A stretch of DNA of 64,000 bases from SpSt-583 sp034434015 (GTDB lineage: Bacteria > Chloroflexota > Anaerolineae > Anaerolineales > UBA6663). Each line of letters opens with the position of its first letter. Position 1 is the stretch's first letter. The position numbers and the translations under genes are program-made. Positions 8,527 to 16,712 of the stretch are shown here, one piece after another. The notes under the pieces are model-generated. The model was not told where the DNA came from and searched no databases. It saw nothing but the letters and a program-made list of their open reading frames with translations. The DNA lies in contig DAOUAB010000024.1 in assembly GCA_034434015.1 (NCBI GenBank), forward strand, positions 62,001 through 126,000. The letters run 5' to 3'.

Positions 8527-10254
8527 ATGCCGCCTCTCGAGCGTGTGTTGATCGACTACGACCTCGGCCTGCTGCGCGTCATCGCCGGGCAGTGGGGTCT
8601 GGAGCTGGCCGTGGCGAACCAGCGCGAAGCCTCGGCCCAGCTGGCGCGCAACCTGCTCGATCCGGCCCGCGTGGCCGAGACGGTCCGGGCGCTGCCGGCG
8701 GAGGCGCGCGCGGCCCTGGAGGCCGTCCGGGCGGGCGGCGGGCGCGTCCCGCGCGCCGCGTTTACGCGCGCCTACGGCGAGGTGCGCGCCATGGGGCCGG
8801 CGCGCCGCGAGCGCGAACAGCCGTGGCGCAACGCGCCGTCGCCGGCCGAGCAATTGTGGTACCGCGCCCTCACCGCGCACGGCTTCTTCGAGGGCCCGGG
8901 CGGCGTGCAGGAGTTCACGTTTATCCCCGAGGACCTGCTCAAGTTGCTGCCGCCGCCGGCGGCCGCCGCGCCGCCGGCCGCCCGCTCTCCCGCCCCGGGC
9001 GCGCCCGCTCCGGCCCCCGACCATTTCCGCCCGGCCGGCCACGATCTGGCCGACGACCTGTGCACGCTGCTGGCCTACGCCCAGATCGTCCCGCTCAAGC
9101 TCGAGGGCGGGACGTTGACCACGCGCCAGCCGGCGGCCGTGCGCCGCTTCCTGCACGCCCCGGAGGCGCTGGACCTGTGCTTCCAGCTCAGCCTGCAGCT
9201 CAAACTGCTCGTCGGCGCGCCGCTCAAGCCCGACCCCGCCGCCACGCGGTCCTTCCTCGAGCTGACCCGCCTCGCGCAGACCGAGAGCCTGGCCGAGGCC
9301 TGGCGCAACTCGCACGACTGGAATGACCTGCGCCGCCTGCCCGGCCTGCTCTTCGAAGGCCAGGCCTGGCGCAACGATCCGGTCCAGGCGCGCGAGGCCA
9401 TCCTGAAACTGCTGGCCGATGTGCCGCCCGGCGCCTGGTGGTCGCTCGACGCGTTCGTGGCCGCCGTCAAGGAGCGCGCGCCCGACTTCCAGCGGCCGGC
9501 CGGCGATTACGATTCGTGGTATATCCGCGACGCCGAGACGCAGGCCTATCTGCGCGGCTTCGAGCATTGGGATGAGGTGGACGGGGCGCTGGTGCGCTGG
9601 TTCGTGCGCGGCCCGCTGGCCTGGCTGGGCCTGGTGGAGGTCTCACTACCGGGCCCGCCGGCGCCCAGAAAGAAGAGCCTCGGCCTCGCGCCGCGCGGCG
9701 GCGAGAAGGTCGAGACGGTCTTTCGCATCACGCCGGCCGGGTCCGCCTACCTGGGCCGCGGCGCCTGGACGGCGGCGGCCGGGCCGGGGGCGCCCACGCG
9801 CGTCCACATCGGCCTGGACGGCGTGATCCGCGTGCCGGCCGCCATCACGCCCTACCACCGCTTCCGCGTGGCGCGCGTCACCAAGTGGCTGGGGCTGGAG
9901 GGCGCCGTCTACACGTACCGGCTCACCCCGGCCTCGCTGCGGCGCGCCGCGAAGCAGGGCGTGGAGCTGGGCCGCATCATCGATTTTCTGCGCGAGGTGG
10001 CCGACGAGCACGGCCTGCCGCCGACGCTGCTGGGCGCGCTCCAGCGCTGGGCGCGCTCCGGGGCCGAGGCCGCGCTCGAGGACCTGACCGTGCTGAGGCT
10101 GAAGAGCCCGGAACTGCTGGACACCCTGCGGCGCACGCCTAAACTTAAAGACTATCTCGGCCGGCCACTCGGCCCGGCGGCGGTCGAGGTGCGCCGCGAC
10201 GCCGTCGAGCGCCTGCGGGCCGCGCTGGCCGAGGTCGGCATCCTGAGCGATTGA
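8527..10254 (+). CDS. Helicase-associated (XPB/Ssl2 N-terminal-like) domain protein
   Basis: A 575-residue protein without Walker motifs. The N-terminal half is helical and arginine-rich with a proline/alanine linker around residues 140-165. The C-terminal part (from about residue 420, TRVHIGLDGVIRVP, through FRVARVTKWLGLEGAVYTYRL and an LKDYL segment) resembles the non-catalytic helicase C3/XPB N-terminal-like module often annotated as helicase-associated domain in Chloroflexota and Actinobacteria. It may bind DNA or partner proteins but cannot be a helicase alone. It starts 15 bp after the lipid kinase and stops 7 bp before galK. The family call is from motif similarity and is moderately sure. 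Confidence 0.6.
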   Translation: MPPLERVLIDYDLGLLRVIAGQWGLELAVANQREASAQLARNLLDPARVAETVRALPAEARAALEAVRAGGGRVPRAAFTRAYGEVRAMGPARREREQPWRNAPSPAEQLWYRALTAHGFFEGPGGVQEFTFIPEDLLKLLPPPAAAAPPAARSPAPGAPAPAPDHFRPAGHDLADDLCTLLAYAQIVPLKLEGGTLTTRQPAAVRRFLHAPEALDLCFQLSLQLKLLVGAPLKPDPAATRSFLELTRLAQTESLAEAWRNSHDWNDLRRLPGLLFEGQAWRNDPVQAREAILKLLADVPPGAWWSLDAFVAAVKERAPDFQRPAGDYDSWYIRDAETQAYLRGFEHWDEVDGALVRWFVRGPLAWLGLVEVSLPGPPAPRKKSLGLAPRGGEKVETVFRITPAGSAYLGRGAWTAAAGPGAPTRVHIGLDGVIRVPAAITPYHRFRVARVTKWLGLEGAVYTYRLTPASLRRAAKQGVELGRIIDFLREVADEHGLPPTLLGALQRWARSGAEAALEDLTVLRLKSPELLDTLRRTPKLKDYLGRPLGPAAVEVRRDAVERLRAALAEVGILSD

Positions 10255-10261
10255 GACAACC

Positions 10262-11434
10262 ATGCAGCCTCTCCCTCAACTCATCGACCATTTCCGCCGG
10301 ACCTATCACGCCGAACCCGACTTCATCGCCCGCGCGCCGGGGCGCGTCAACCTGCTGGGCGAGCACGTGGACTACAACGACGGCTGGGTGCTGCCCATCG
10401 CCATTGACCGGGCCGCTTACCTGGCCGTGCGCGCCGTTGACGGGCCGCGGGTCGCGCTGACGGCCATGGACGTCGGGCAGAGCACGACGTTTGACGTGAC
10501 CGCGCTGGAGGCGCAGCGCGCGGCCGACGGCGCGCCGCTGCCCGGCTGGGCCAGATACGCGGCCGGCACGGCCTGGGCGCTGCAGGAGCGCGGGCTGACC
10601 GTGCGCGGCCTGGAGGCGGTGCTGACCTCGGCTGTGCCGCGCGGCGCCGGGCTGAGCTCGTCGGCGGCGGTGGAGGTGGTGTACGCCACCGCCTGGCAGA
10701 AACTGGGCGCCTGGTCGCTGCCGCCGATGGAATTGGCGCGGGCCTGCCAGCGCGCCGAGAACGCCTATGTCGGCGTCAACTGCGGCCTTATGGACCAGTT
10801 CGCGTCGGCCTGCGGGCGCGCCGGGCACGCGCTGCTGCTGGATTGCCGCAGCCTGGAATGGGAAGCGGTGCCGCTGCCGGGCGAGATCGCGGTGGTGGTG
10901 GCGGACACGATGGTCCGGCGCGAGCTGGGCGCGAGCGAGTACAACACGCGCCGCGCCCAATGCGAAGAAGCCGTCCGGCGGCTGGCCCCCGTCCTCCCCG
11001 GCATCCGCGCCCTGCGCGACGTGTCGGTGGAGGACTTCAACCGCCACGCGCACCGGCTGCCGGAGATCGTGGCGCGCCGGGCGCGGCATGTGGTGGAAGA
11101 GTGCGACCGGACGCAGCAGGCGGTGCGCTGGCTGCGCGCCGGCGACGCCGCGGCGTTCGGCCGCTTGATGAACGCCGGCCACCTCAGCCTGCGCGACCTC
11201 TATGAGGTCTCCTGCCGCGAGTTGGACGTGATGGTCAGCCTGGCGCAGTCGCTCCCCGGCTGTTACGGCGCGCGGCTCACCGGCGCGGGCTTCGGAGGCT
11301 GCACCGTGAACCTGGTGGCCGCCGAGGCGGCCGAGGCGTTCACGCGCGAGCTGGCGGCGCGCTACGCCGGCGCCACCGGCAAGACGCCCGACATTTACGT
11401 CTGTCAGGCGGCCGATGGCGCCGGGGTGTTGTAA
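10262..11434 (+). CDS. galK: Galactokinase
   Basis: A 390-residue GHMP-family kinase that phosphorylates D-galactose at C1, the entry to the Leloir pathway. The galactokinase signature RAPGRVNLLGEHVDYNDG is near residue 23, the phosphate loop PRGAGLSSSAAVEV near 127 and the third GHMP motif LTGAGFGGC near 340. An Asp in NCGLMDQFASACG is the expected catalytic base. Length is typical. No galT, galE or sugar transporter is near, so the neighbours do not add pathway context; its seven-base spacing to the preceding gene suggests co-transcription. Confidence 0.95.
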   Translation: MQPLPQLIDHFRRTYHAEPDFIARAPGRVNLLGEHVDYNDGWVLPIAIDRAAYLAVRAVDGPRVALTAMDVGQSTTFDVTALEAQRAADGAPLPGWARYAAGTAWALQERGLTVRGLEAVLTSAVPRGAGLSSSAAVEVVYATAWQKLGAWSLPPMELARACQRAENAYVGVNCGLMDQFASACGRAGHALLLDCRSLEWEAVPLPGEIAVVVADTMVRRELGASEYNTRRAQCEEAVRRLAPVLPGIRALRDVSVEDFNRHAHRLPEIVARRARHVVEECDRTQQAVRWLRAGDAAAFGRLMNAGHLSLRDLYEVSCRELDVMVSLAQSLPGCYGARLTGAGFGGCTVNLVAAEAAEAFTRELAARYAGATGKTPDIYVCQAADGAGVL

Positions 11435-11452
11435 AACCGGGCGGGAGGGAGC

Positions 11453-12376
11453 TCAATCGCCGGTGCCGGGCGACGGCGCTTTGGGCGCCGCGGCCCGCGC
11501 CATGGTGATGAAGATCACGCCCGCCAGGATCACGCCGATGCCGGCCAGGCCGACCCAGGACAACGTCTCGCCGCCCAACGCCATGCCCAGCCCGACGGCC
11601 ACCACGGGGTTGACGTAGGCGTAGCTCAACGCCAGCGCCGGGCGCACGTTGCGGATCAGGTACATGTAGGCGCTGAACGCTACCAGCGAGCCGAAGACGA
11701 CCAGATACAGCCAGGCGCCGGCCGCCGGCGCGGTCATCGCCGTCAATCGCTCGCCGCTCAGCAGGCCGCCGGCCGTGATGATCACGCCGCTGGCGAGCAT
11801 CTCGGCGGCCGTGCCCATCGCGCCGTCCGGCAGCGCCAGCCGCCGGCTGAGCACCGAGCCCAGCGCCCAGCACAGCGGGGCCGCCACTAGCGCCAGCGCG
11901 CCCAGCGGGTTGGCGCGCAGCTCGCCCTCCAGGTTCAACAGCACCACGCCGCCGAAACCGATCACGATGCCGAGCCATTCCAGGCGCGCGGGCCACTGCC
12001 CGGACAGCCCGGAGAAGAGCGCCACCCAGAGCGGCGCCGTTGCCACGATGGCGGCCGCCAGGCTGGACGACACCCACTGCTCGGCCACCGTGACCAGGCC
12101 GTTGCCGCCGCCCAGCAGCAGCAGACCGACGACGGCGGCGTGCAGCCATTGACGGCGCGTCGGCAGAGCCGCGCCGCGCAGGCGCAGGAAGAGGAACAGG
12201 ATCAGGCCGGCCGCCACAAAGCGGGTGCCCACCAGCAGCAGCGGCGGCCAGGCGGCCACCGCCACGCGGATGGCGAAGTAAGTGGATCCCCAGATCACGT
12301 ACACGGCCGCCAGGCTGAGCAGGACGGCCGCCGACAGGCGGGCCGGACGAGCCAGGGTGGAAGTGGTAACAGCCAT
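11453..12376 (-). CDS. EamA/DMT-superfamily transporter (YedA-like)
   Basis: A 307-residue inner-membrane protein with about ten transmembrane helices in two EamA halves, starting MAVTTSTLARPARLSAAVLL. AVYVIWGSTYFAIRVAV near residue 24 is the typical first-helix motif, and the second half contains the characteristic LNPVVAVGLGM-type sequence (SYAYVNPVVAVGLGMALGGE). The family exports amino acids, metabolites or drugs; the substrate is unknown. It is the last gene of the minus-strand cluster headed by an Lrp-type regulator, separated from a second EamA gene by 45 bp, and converges on galK with an 18-bp gap. Confidence 0.85.
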   Translation of the reverse strand: MAVTTSTLARPARLSAAVLLSLAAVYVIWGSTYFAIRVAVAAWPPLLLVGTRFVAAGLILFLFLRLRGAALPTRRQWLHAAVVGLLLLGGGNGLVTVAEQWVSSSLAAAIVATAPLWVALFSGLSGQWPARLEWLGIVIGFGGVVLLNLEGELRANPLGALALVAAPLCWALGSVLSRRLALPDGAMGTAAEMLASGVIITAGGLLSGERLTAMTAPAAGAWLYLVVFGSLVAFSAYMYLIRNVRPALALSYAYVNPVVAVGLGMALGGETLSWVGLAGIGVILAGVIFITMARAAAPKAPSPGTGD

Positions 12377-12421
12377 CGTCGTTTCCTTAAAACCGGAGAT
12401 ATTCGCGGTCGCGGCGCGCCG

Positions 12422-13384
12422 CTACTTGGCCGTCGCCGCCACGGCCGCCGGCTGGACCGCCTGCGCGATCGACCGGAAATTGACCACCAGGATGCCGCCC
12501 ACCACCAGCGCCGAGCCGGCCAGCAGCCGCCAGTCGGCGGCCTCCCCCAGGAGCAGCACGCCCAGCAGCAGGCCGATGACCGGGAAGACGTAGGTGACCA
12601 GCGACGCGCGCGTGGGCCCCCAGGCGTTGATGAGCGAGAAGAAGAGCAGGTAGGCCAGGCACGAGCCGAGCACGCCCAGCCAGGCCACCGCGAACCAGGC
12701 CAGGGGCGAGGTGGGCAGGACGAGCGGGCCTTCGGCCACGGGCGTGGCGATCCACATCAGGGCGTCGGCGAAGAGCAGGACCATGAAGGACTGCACCACC
12801 GGCGACTGGTTGCGCAGGTGCCGGCGTGAGAACGTGATGGCCACGGCATAACAGATGGCGGCCGCGATGACGGCCAGTTGCCCCCACAGGTTGCCGCTCA
12901 GCCCGCCCGGTTCGAGGTCGCGGCTGACCAGCACCACCACGCCGACGAAACCGATCAGCAGCCCGCCCAGGCGCGGCGCCGTGAGGCGCTCATCCTGCAG
13001 CCAGAAGTGGGCGATGATGATCGTGAAGAGCGGCACGGTGCCGTTGAGGATCGACGCTACGCCCGAGTCGATCAGGGTCTCGCCCCACGTGATCAGGACG
13101 AACGGGACCGCCGTGTTGAAGAGGCCCATGAACAGGTAGGCCAGCAGCGTGCGCCGGTCGCGCGGCACGGCCTGGCGCCGGACGGCCAGGAGCACGGCCA
13201 GACCGGCCAGGCCGAACAACAGCCGGAACGTCACCAGCAGGAAGGGCCCGAAAGAGGTCGAGTCAGCCGGGTGAAACAATCCCAGGCCGGGCAGCGGGTC
13301 GCCCTGGCCGACCTTGATCCACAGAAACGACGAACCCCAGACCAGGCCCAGGAGGGCGAAGAGGCCCCATTCTTTGAGTTTCAT
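12422..13384 (-). CDS. EamA/DMT-superfamily transporter
   Basis: A 320-residue protein with ten likely transmembrane helices, starting MKLKEWGLFALLGLVWGSSFLW in the usual EamA manner. The second EamA half begins around residue 170 and contains YVFPVIGLLLGVLLLGE. It overlaps the upstream PaiB-like gene by ATGA. With a second EamA gene just downstream and an Lrp-family regulator upstream, export of an amino acid or related metabolite is a reasonable inference. The two transporters are diverged and look like distinct paralogues rather than a recent duplication. Confidence 0.85.
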   Translation of the reverse strand: MKLKEWGLFALLGLVWGSSFLWIKVGQGDPLPGLGLFHPADSTSFGPFLLVTFRLLFGLAGLAVLLAVRRQAVPRDRRTLLAYLFMGLFNTAVPFVLITWGETLIDSGVASILNGTVPLFTIIIAHFWLQDERLTAPRLGGLLIGFVGVVVLVSRDLEPGGLSGNLWGQLAVIAAAICYAVAITFSRRHLRNQSPVVQSFMVLLFADALMWIATPVAEGPLVLPTSPLAWFAVAWLGVLGSCLAYLLFFSLINAWGPTRASLVTYVFPVIGLLLGVLLLGEAADWRLLAGSALVVGGILVVNFRSIAQAVQPAAVAATAK

Positions 13385-14010
13385 GGCGACTCCACGGTTG
13401 AGAGATGCCGCCGCATCCGGCCGGCTAATTCCAGGCTGTCCGGCTGGCCCAGCGCTTCCAGGGCGGCGATGAGGTTGCGCTGTTCGCCGGCCGCGCGATT
13501 CTGGCTGAGCTTGAACTTGCCCTCCAGCCGGGTGACCGTCATCTCAAAGGCCACAATGCCGTTGAGCATGCCGGTCCGGTAACGCTCGGGCAGCTCAGCC
13601 CACTGCGCCTGGTAAGGGGGTTCGTGGCGCGCGATCAGCCGCTGCAGCACCGCCTCGGCCTCGTCCGGCGCCGTGATTGGGCGGACCGGGCCGTAGGCGT
13701 GCACGGCGATGTAATTCCAGGTGGGGACGCTCTGGCGCTGTTCGTACAGCGTCGGCGAGACATAGGCGTGCGGGCCCGCAAAGATGGCCAGCGCCTCGCG
13801 CTGTTCGGCCAGCGTCTGCCATTGCGGGTTGGCGCGCGCCACATGGCCGAGCAAGGCGACGCCCTCCGCCGAAGCCTGCACGACGAGGGGCAGGTGCGTG
13901 GCGAAGGGCGCGCCGTCCACCACCGTCACCAGCGCGGCGAAAGAGTGGGCGCGCATGAACTCCGTCAGGATCGCGGGATCGTCCTCGCGGAAATGTTTGG
14001 GGAGATACAT
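13381..14010 (-). CDS. PaiB-like FMN-binding split-barrel protein
   Basis: A 209-residue protein of the PaiB family (FMN-binding negative transcriptional regulator in Bacillus; biochemical role in most species unproven). It begins MYLPKHFREDDPAILTEFMR, has the conserved ATHLPLVV strand near residue 38, GHVARANPQW near 55 and the family block HAYVSPTLY followed by VPTWNYIAVHAYG near 85-110. It sits nine bases after the DinB-like gene and overlaps the next EamA gene by four bases. Despite the name of the family, no DNA-binding helix-turn-helix is visible. Confidence 0.88.
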   Translation of the reverse strand: MYLPKHFREDDPAILTEFMRAHSFAALVTVVDGAPFATHLPLVVQASAEGVALLGHVARANPQWQTLAEQREALAIFAGPHAYVSPTLYEQRQSVPTWNYIAVHAYGPVRPITAPDEAEAVLQRLIARHEPPYQAQWAELPERYRTGMLNGIVAFEMTVTRLEGKFKLSQNRAAGEQRNLIAALEALGQPDSLELAGRMRRHLSTVESP

Positions 14011-14019
14011 GGGGACTCT

Positions 14020-14508
14020 CTATGGCCGGCCGGCCTGCTCCCAGGCCGCCCGCGCGGTCCGCATCTGGGCCGCGTGCTCGCGGACATGGCGCTCGTAGAT
14101 GTCCAGCCAGTCGTCCAGCGACATCGGGCCGTTCTCGGGATGATCGGCGACGCGCGTCCAGGCCGCCTCGGGCAGCGCCCGGATCAGGTGATAGGTGTTG
14201 CGGCGCAGGACCCGGAAAAGCTCGACCGCCGCCTCGACGCTCTGCGCGTGGTAATCCAGTTCCCGGGCCCAGGCCACCTCGTCGTACGCCATCAGGGGGG
14301 CGCCAGGCTCGGCCAGGAAGCGCCGGCAGCGGACGTAGCTGTTGGCCTCGCTGTCGGCGATGTGGACGGCGATCTCGTGCACGGTCCACTGGTCCGGCGC
14401 GGGCCGGTACGTCCACATGGCGCGCGGCAGCTCGCTCAACACGGCCTCCAGTTCGGCGGCGGCGCGTCCGTAAGACTCGATCCTGGCCTGACGTTCGACG
14501 ACCGGCAT
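14020..14508 (-). CDS. DinB-like four-helix protein
   Basis: A 162-residue helical protein resembling the DinB/YfiT superfamily. It shows the usual N-terminal YRPAPDQWTVHEIAVHIADSE segment near residue 37-56, with candidate metal-ligand histidines in HEIAVH, and a C-terminal YERHVREHAAQM with two further histidines near 140. This three-histidine layout suits a metal-dependent hydrolase or thiol transferase, but substrates of this family are mostly unknown. It is five bases downstream of the Lrp-type regulator in one apparent operon. Confidence 0.82.
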   Translation of the reverse strand: MPVVERQARIESYGRAAAELEAVLSELPRAMWTYRPAPDQWTVHEIAVHIADSEANSYVRCRRFLAEPGAPLMAYDEVAWARELDYHAQSVEAAVELFRVLRRNTYHLIRALPEAAWTRVADHPENGPMSLDDWLDIYERHVREHAAQMRTARAAWEQAGRP

Positions 14509-14513
14509 GGCGT

Positions 14514-14954
14514 TCAGCTCTCCTTGAGCGTGTCCAGGGCGATCATGGTCACGCTGCGCTGGACGGTGATGTGGCTGCGGATGCGGTTGATCAGCGCCTG
14601 CAGGTCGGCCGGGTCGCTGGCGCGGGTCTTGATCAGAAAACAGTCCTCGCCGGCGACGCTGTAGAGCTCCAGCACGTCCGGGTCGTCGCAGATGGCGCGC
14701 AGCCCGGGGTCGTGGCGCTCGTCGTAGGCGGCGGTGAGGCGGATGAAAGCCGTCAGGGTCTTGCCCAGCGCGCTCTCGTCCACGCGCACCGTGTAGCCCT
14801 TGATCACGCCGCGCTTTTCAAGCTTGCGGATGCGCTCGAAGACCGACGGCGCCGTGAGGCCCACCGCCGCGCCGAGGGCGGCGTTCGTCATCCGCGCGTC
14901 CTGGCGCAACAGGTCCAGGATCTTGCGGTCGATGTCGTCCAGGCTGTTGGCCAT
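14514..14954 (-). CDS. Lrp/AsnC-family transcriptional regulator
   Basis: A 146-residue protein with an N-terminal winged helix-turn-helix (LDDIDRKILDLLRQDARMTN, then LGAAVGLTAPSVFERIRKLE) and a C-terminal RAM/ActD ligand-binding domain from about residue 65 (YTVRVDESALGKTLTAFIRL; LYSVAGEDCFLIKTR). The length is typical of feast/famine regulators that bind amino acids. One base separates it from the DUF2917 gene and five from the DinB-like gene. Its position upstream of two EamA exporters suggests local control of amino-acid efflux; this is inference. Confidence 0.92.
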   Translation of the reverse strand: MANSLDDIDRKILDLLRQDARMTNAALGAAVGLTAPSVFERIRKLEKRGVIKGYTVRVDESALGKTLTAFIRLTAAYDERHDPGLRAICDDPDVLELYSVAGEDCFLIKTRASDPADLQALINRIRSHITVQRSVTMIALDTLKES

Positions 14955-14955
14955 G

Positions 14956-15261
14956 TCAGTTCAGGAGCTCCACCATGAGCGGCGCCGGGCCCAGCGACGA
15001 GACCAGCGCGGGCTCGCGGCTCACCGGGAGCCGGGCGGACTCGTCGGCCTGCAAGACCACGTCGCGCCCCTGGGTCGTGAGCCAGGCCTGGCCGGCGGCC
15101 ACCCGCACGCGCTGGCCGGCCTCCGGCAGGCGATAGACCTCGCCCGGGTAAAGGACCACACGCAGTTTGACCGTCTCGGAGGCGACACTGCCGATCGCCC
15201 GGCGTGCAATCTGGGGTGACACAACCGCTCCTCTCACTGATGGCGTCTCGGCCAGTTTCAT
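14956..15261 (-). CDS. DUF2917-like cupin-fold small protein
   Basis: A 101-residue protein. The ATG at 15261 (MKLAETPSVRGA) is chosen over an in-frame ATG at 15327 because the latter lies between the -35 and -10 boxes of a consensus promoter, and GAGA/AAGAG lies just before the chosen start. The part from residue 33 (LRVVLYPGEVYRLPEAGQRV, RVAAGQAWLTTQGRDVVLQ) matches the DUF2917 pattern of a beta-rich, cupin-like fold. Function is not known. It leads the operon with the Lrp-type regulator. Confidence 0.72.
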   Translation of the reverse strand: MKLAETPSVRGAVVSPQIARRAIGSVASETVKLRVVLYPGEVYRLPEAGQRVRVAAGQAWLTTQGRDVVLQADESARLPVSREPALVSSLGPAPLMVELLN

Positions 15262-15312
15262 AATTCTCTTTATCTCGCAGGCCCCAAATACAAACGGGCC
15301 AGGTTTTTGAAT

Positions 15313-15341
15313 TTTATATGGCGACATGGGGCAAGAGTCAA
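15313..15341 (-). promoter_or_regulatory. Consensus promoter TTGACT-17-TATAAA
   Basis: On the minus strand TTGACT (15336-15341) and TATAAA (15313-15318) are separated by exactly 17 bases, close to sigma-70 consensus in an otherwise very GC-rich region. Transcription would start near 15306, about 45 bases before the DUF2917 start, and read into the Lrp, DinB-like, PaiB-like and EamA genes. Confidence 0.72.
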
Positions 15342-15443
15342 TACGTCTTTAGGCGGATACCGTCTCTGCCTAACGGAATTCGAAATTATGACTAATCCAA
15401 GCTGTATTTTGAGCAGTGGCGGACGAATGATATTCGGCAGCGC

Positions 15444-16070
15444 TCACAGGCGCGCGCCCTCCAGGTGCAAGAGCCAGGCTTTGGTCTGCACACCGTGCTG
15501 GCCGAGATAGCCGCGCAGGTCACCGTCGGCGGCCACCACGCGGTGGCATGGCAGGACGATGGGCACCGGGTTCCGGCGCAGGGCCTGGCCGACAGCGCGG
15601 GCGGCCTGGGGACGGCCCAGCTCACGGGCCAGCCCCTGATAGGTTTGCACATGGCCGCGCGGGATATGAGCCGCGGCCTCCAGCACGCGGCGCTGGAAGT
15701 TGGTGACGCCGCGCCAATCGACGCGCGCGGGCAGCGAGCGCTTGCGGCCCAGGAGGTACGCGGCCACGTCCGCGCGCCAGCGGGCGGTCTTTTCCGCCGA
15801 GCGCCTGGCCGCGCCGAAACCGCGCCGGCGCAGGGCGGCCAGCCAGGCGCGCGCGTCCGCGCCGTAGTGGATGGCGGCCAGGCCGGCCTCCGAGACCGCC
15901 ACCCACAGCGGCCCGACCGGGGTGTCCGGCACCAGGTCGTACCAGACGGCGGGCGGCTGCTCGGCCTGGAGGCGTCGGCGCAGCGCGGTCTGAGCGCGGG
16001 CAACGGCTTCCGGCCGGGGCGCGGCCAGGAGCTGGTCGAGGGCCAGGTCAAATCTCGTCTTGGGCGGCAT
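15444..16070 (-). CDS. ogt: Methylated-DNA--protein-cysteine methyltransferase (Ogt/MGMT)
   Basis: A 208-residue suicide alkyltransferase that removes O6-alkylguanine lesions. The active-site motif PCHRVV is complete with Cys175; upstream FQRRVLEAAAHIPRGHVQTY supplies the Tyr and DNA-binding helix, with the arginine finger in AARAVGQALRRNP. The N-terminal domain (VWYDLVPDTPVGPLWVAVSE) is also present. The gene starts inside the end of the ECF sigma gene, a 23-bp overlap in another frame, so the two are translationally linked. Co-regulation of alkylation repair by that sigma factor is an inference from the overlap. Confidence 0.93.
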   Translation of the reverse strand: MPPKTRFDLALDQLLAAPRPEAVARAQTALRRRLQAEQPPAVWYDLVPDTPVGPLWVAVSEAGLAAIHYGADARAWLAALRRRGFGAARRSAEKTARWRADVAAYLLGRKRSLPARVDWRGVTNFQRRVLEAAAHIPRGHVQTYQGLARELGRPQAARAVGQALRRNPVPIVLPCHRVVAADGDLRGYLGQHGVQTKAWLLHLEGARL

Positions 16071-16560
16071 CGCGGAATACCTCTCTGAGTTTCTTGAGGG
16101 CCTGGTAGACGTTAGCGCGCGCGGCGGCCTCCGAGCAGGCCAGGGCGGCGGCCGTCTCGGCGTAGCTCAGGCCCTGGTACTGTCGCAGGACCAGCGCGGC
16201 CTGCTGGCGGGCGGGCAGGCGCTCCACGGCCGCGGCCAGCGCCGCCAGCTGGGCGCGGCGGGCGGCGCGCTCCGGCGGCGATGGGTCGTCGGCCGGCCAG
16301 CGCTCGTCGGCGGGCGCGCTCCAGGCCGCTTCGCGTCGCCGCCGGCGGAGGTGCGAGAAGGCGGTGTTCGTGGCGATGCGGTAGAGCCAGGCGCGCGTGT
16401 TCGCCCGGTCATCCAGGCGGCCGTAAGCCCGATGGGCGCGCAGGTAGGCCTCCTGCAGACAATCCTGCGCCTCGGCTTCGTCGCGCGTCAGGCGGAAGAG
16501 ATAGGCGAAGAGTTCGGCGCTGTGCGCGTCCACCAGCGTGGTGAAGTCAGGTTTGTTCAT
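16048..16560 (-). CDS. ECF-type RNA polymerase sigma factor
   Basis: A 170-residue sigma-70-family protein with only regions 2 and 4. Region 2 spans roughly residues 10-80 (LFAYLFRLTRDEAEAQDCLQ, NTRAWLYRIATNTAFSHLRR) and region 4 about 110-165 (VERLPARQQAALVLRQYQGL, SYAETAAALACSEAAARANV). No dedicated anti-sigma gene follows; instead ogt overlaps its 3-prime end. A TTCACA-17-TTATAT promoter lies just upstream, so expression may be housekeeping rather than autoregulated. The signal it responds to is unknown. Confidence 0.9.
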   Translation of the reverse strand: MNKPDFTTLVDAHSAELFAYLFRLTRDEAEAQDCLQEAYLRAHRAYGRLDDRANTRAWLYRIATNTAFSHLRRRRREAAWSAPADERWPADDPSPPERAARRAQLAALAAAVERLPARQQAALVLRQYQGLSYAETAAALACSEAAARANVYQALKKLREVFRDAAQDEI

Positions 16561-16567
16561 CCTGTAG

Positions 16568-16596
16568 ATATAACGCCGGCCGCGCGGTTTTGTGAA
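16568..16596 (-). promoter_or_regulatory. Promoter TTCACA-17-TTATAT before the ECF gene
   Basis: Minus-strand TTCACA (16591-16596) and TTATAT (16568-16573) are 17 bases apart. The -10 lies seven bases from the ATG at 16560, so the transcript would begin at or next to the start codon. Confidence 0.5.
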
Positions 16597-16631
16597 AACG
16601 CATTGGGACGCGGCGCGGCGCCGCGCCGTAA

Positions 16632-16712
16632 CCCGATGTCGGTGTCAGGCCGTTGGGGCGCGCGGCGGTGCGCCCTGCCGGCGAGGAATTACGCAAAACT
16701 CGAAAAACGACC
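16632..16712 (+). repeat. Intergenic palindromic element, copy 1 (CoA-transferase 3-prime side)
   Basis: About 81 bases that match, inverted and at roughly 80 percent identity by eye, the element at 17495-17576. Shared blocks are CCCGATG, GTTGGGGCGC, a GC-rich hairpin, AATTAC and TCGAAAAACGACC. The element ends at the stop codon of the CoA-transferase gene. It is preceded by an 18-bp perfect GC palindrome at 16611-16628. Confidence 0.75.

Noticed and set aside
15307..15510. A 67-codon plus-strand frame near the DUF2917 promoter
   Set aside because: It overlaps the ogt 3-prime end and promoter elements, and lacks coding character or a ribosome-binding site.
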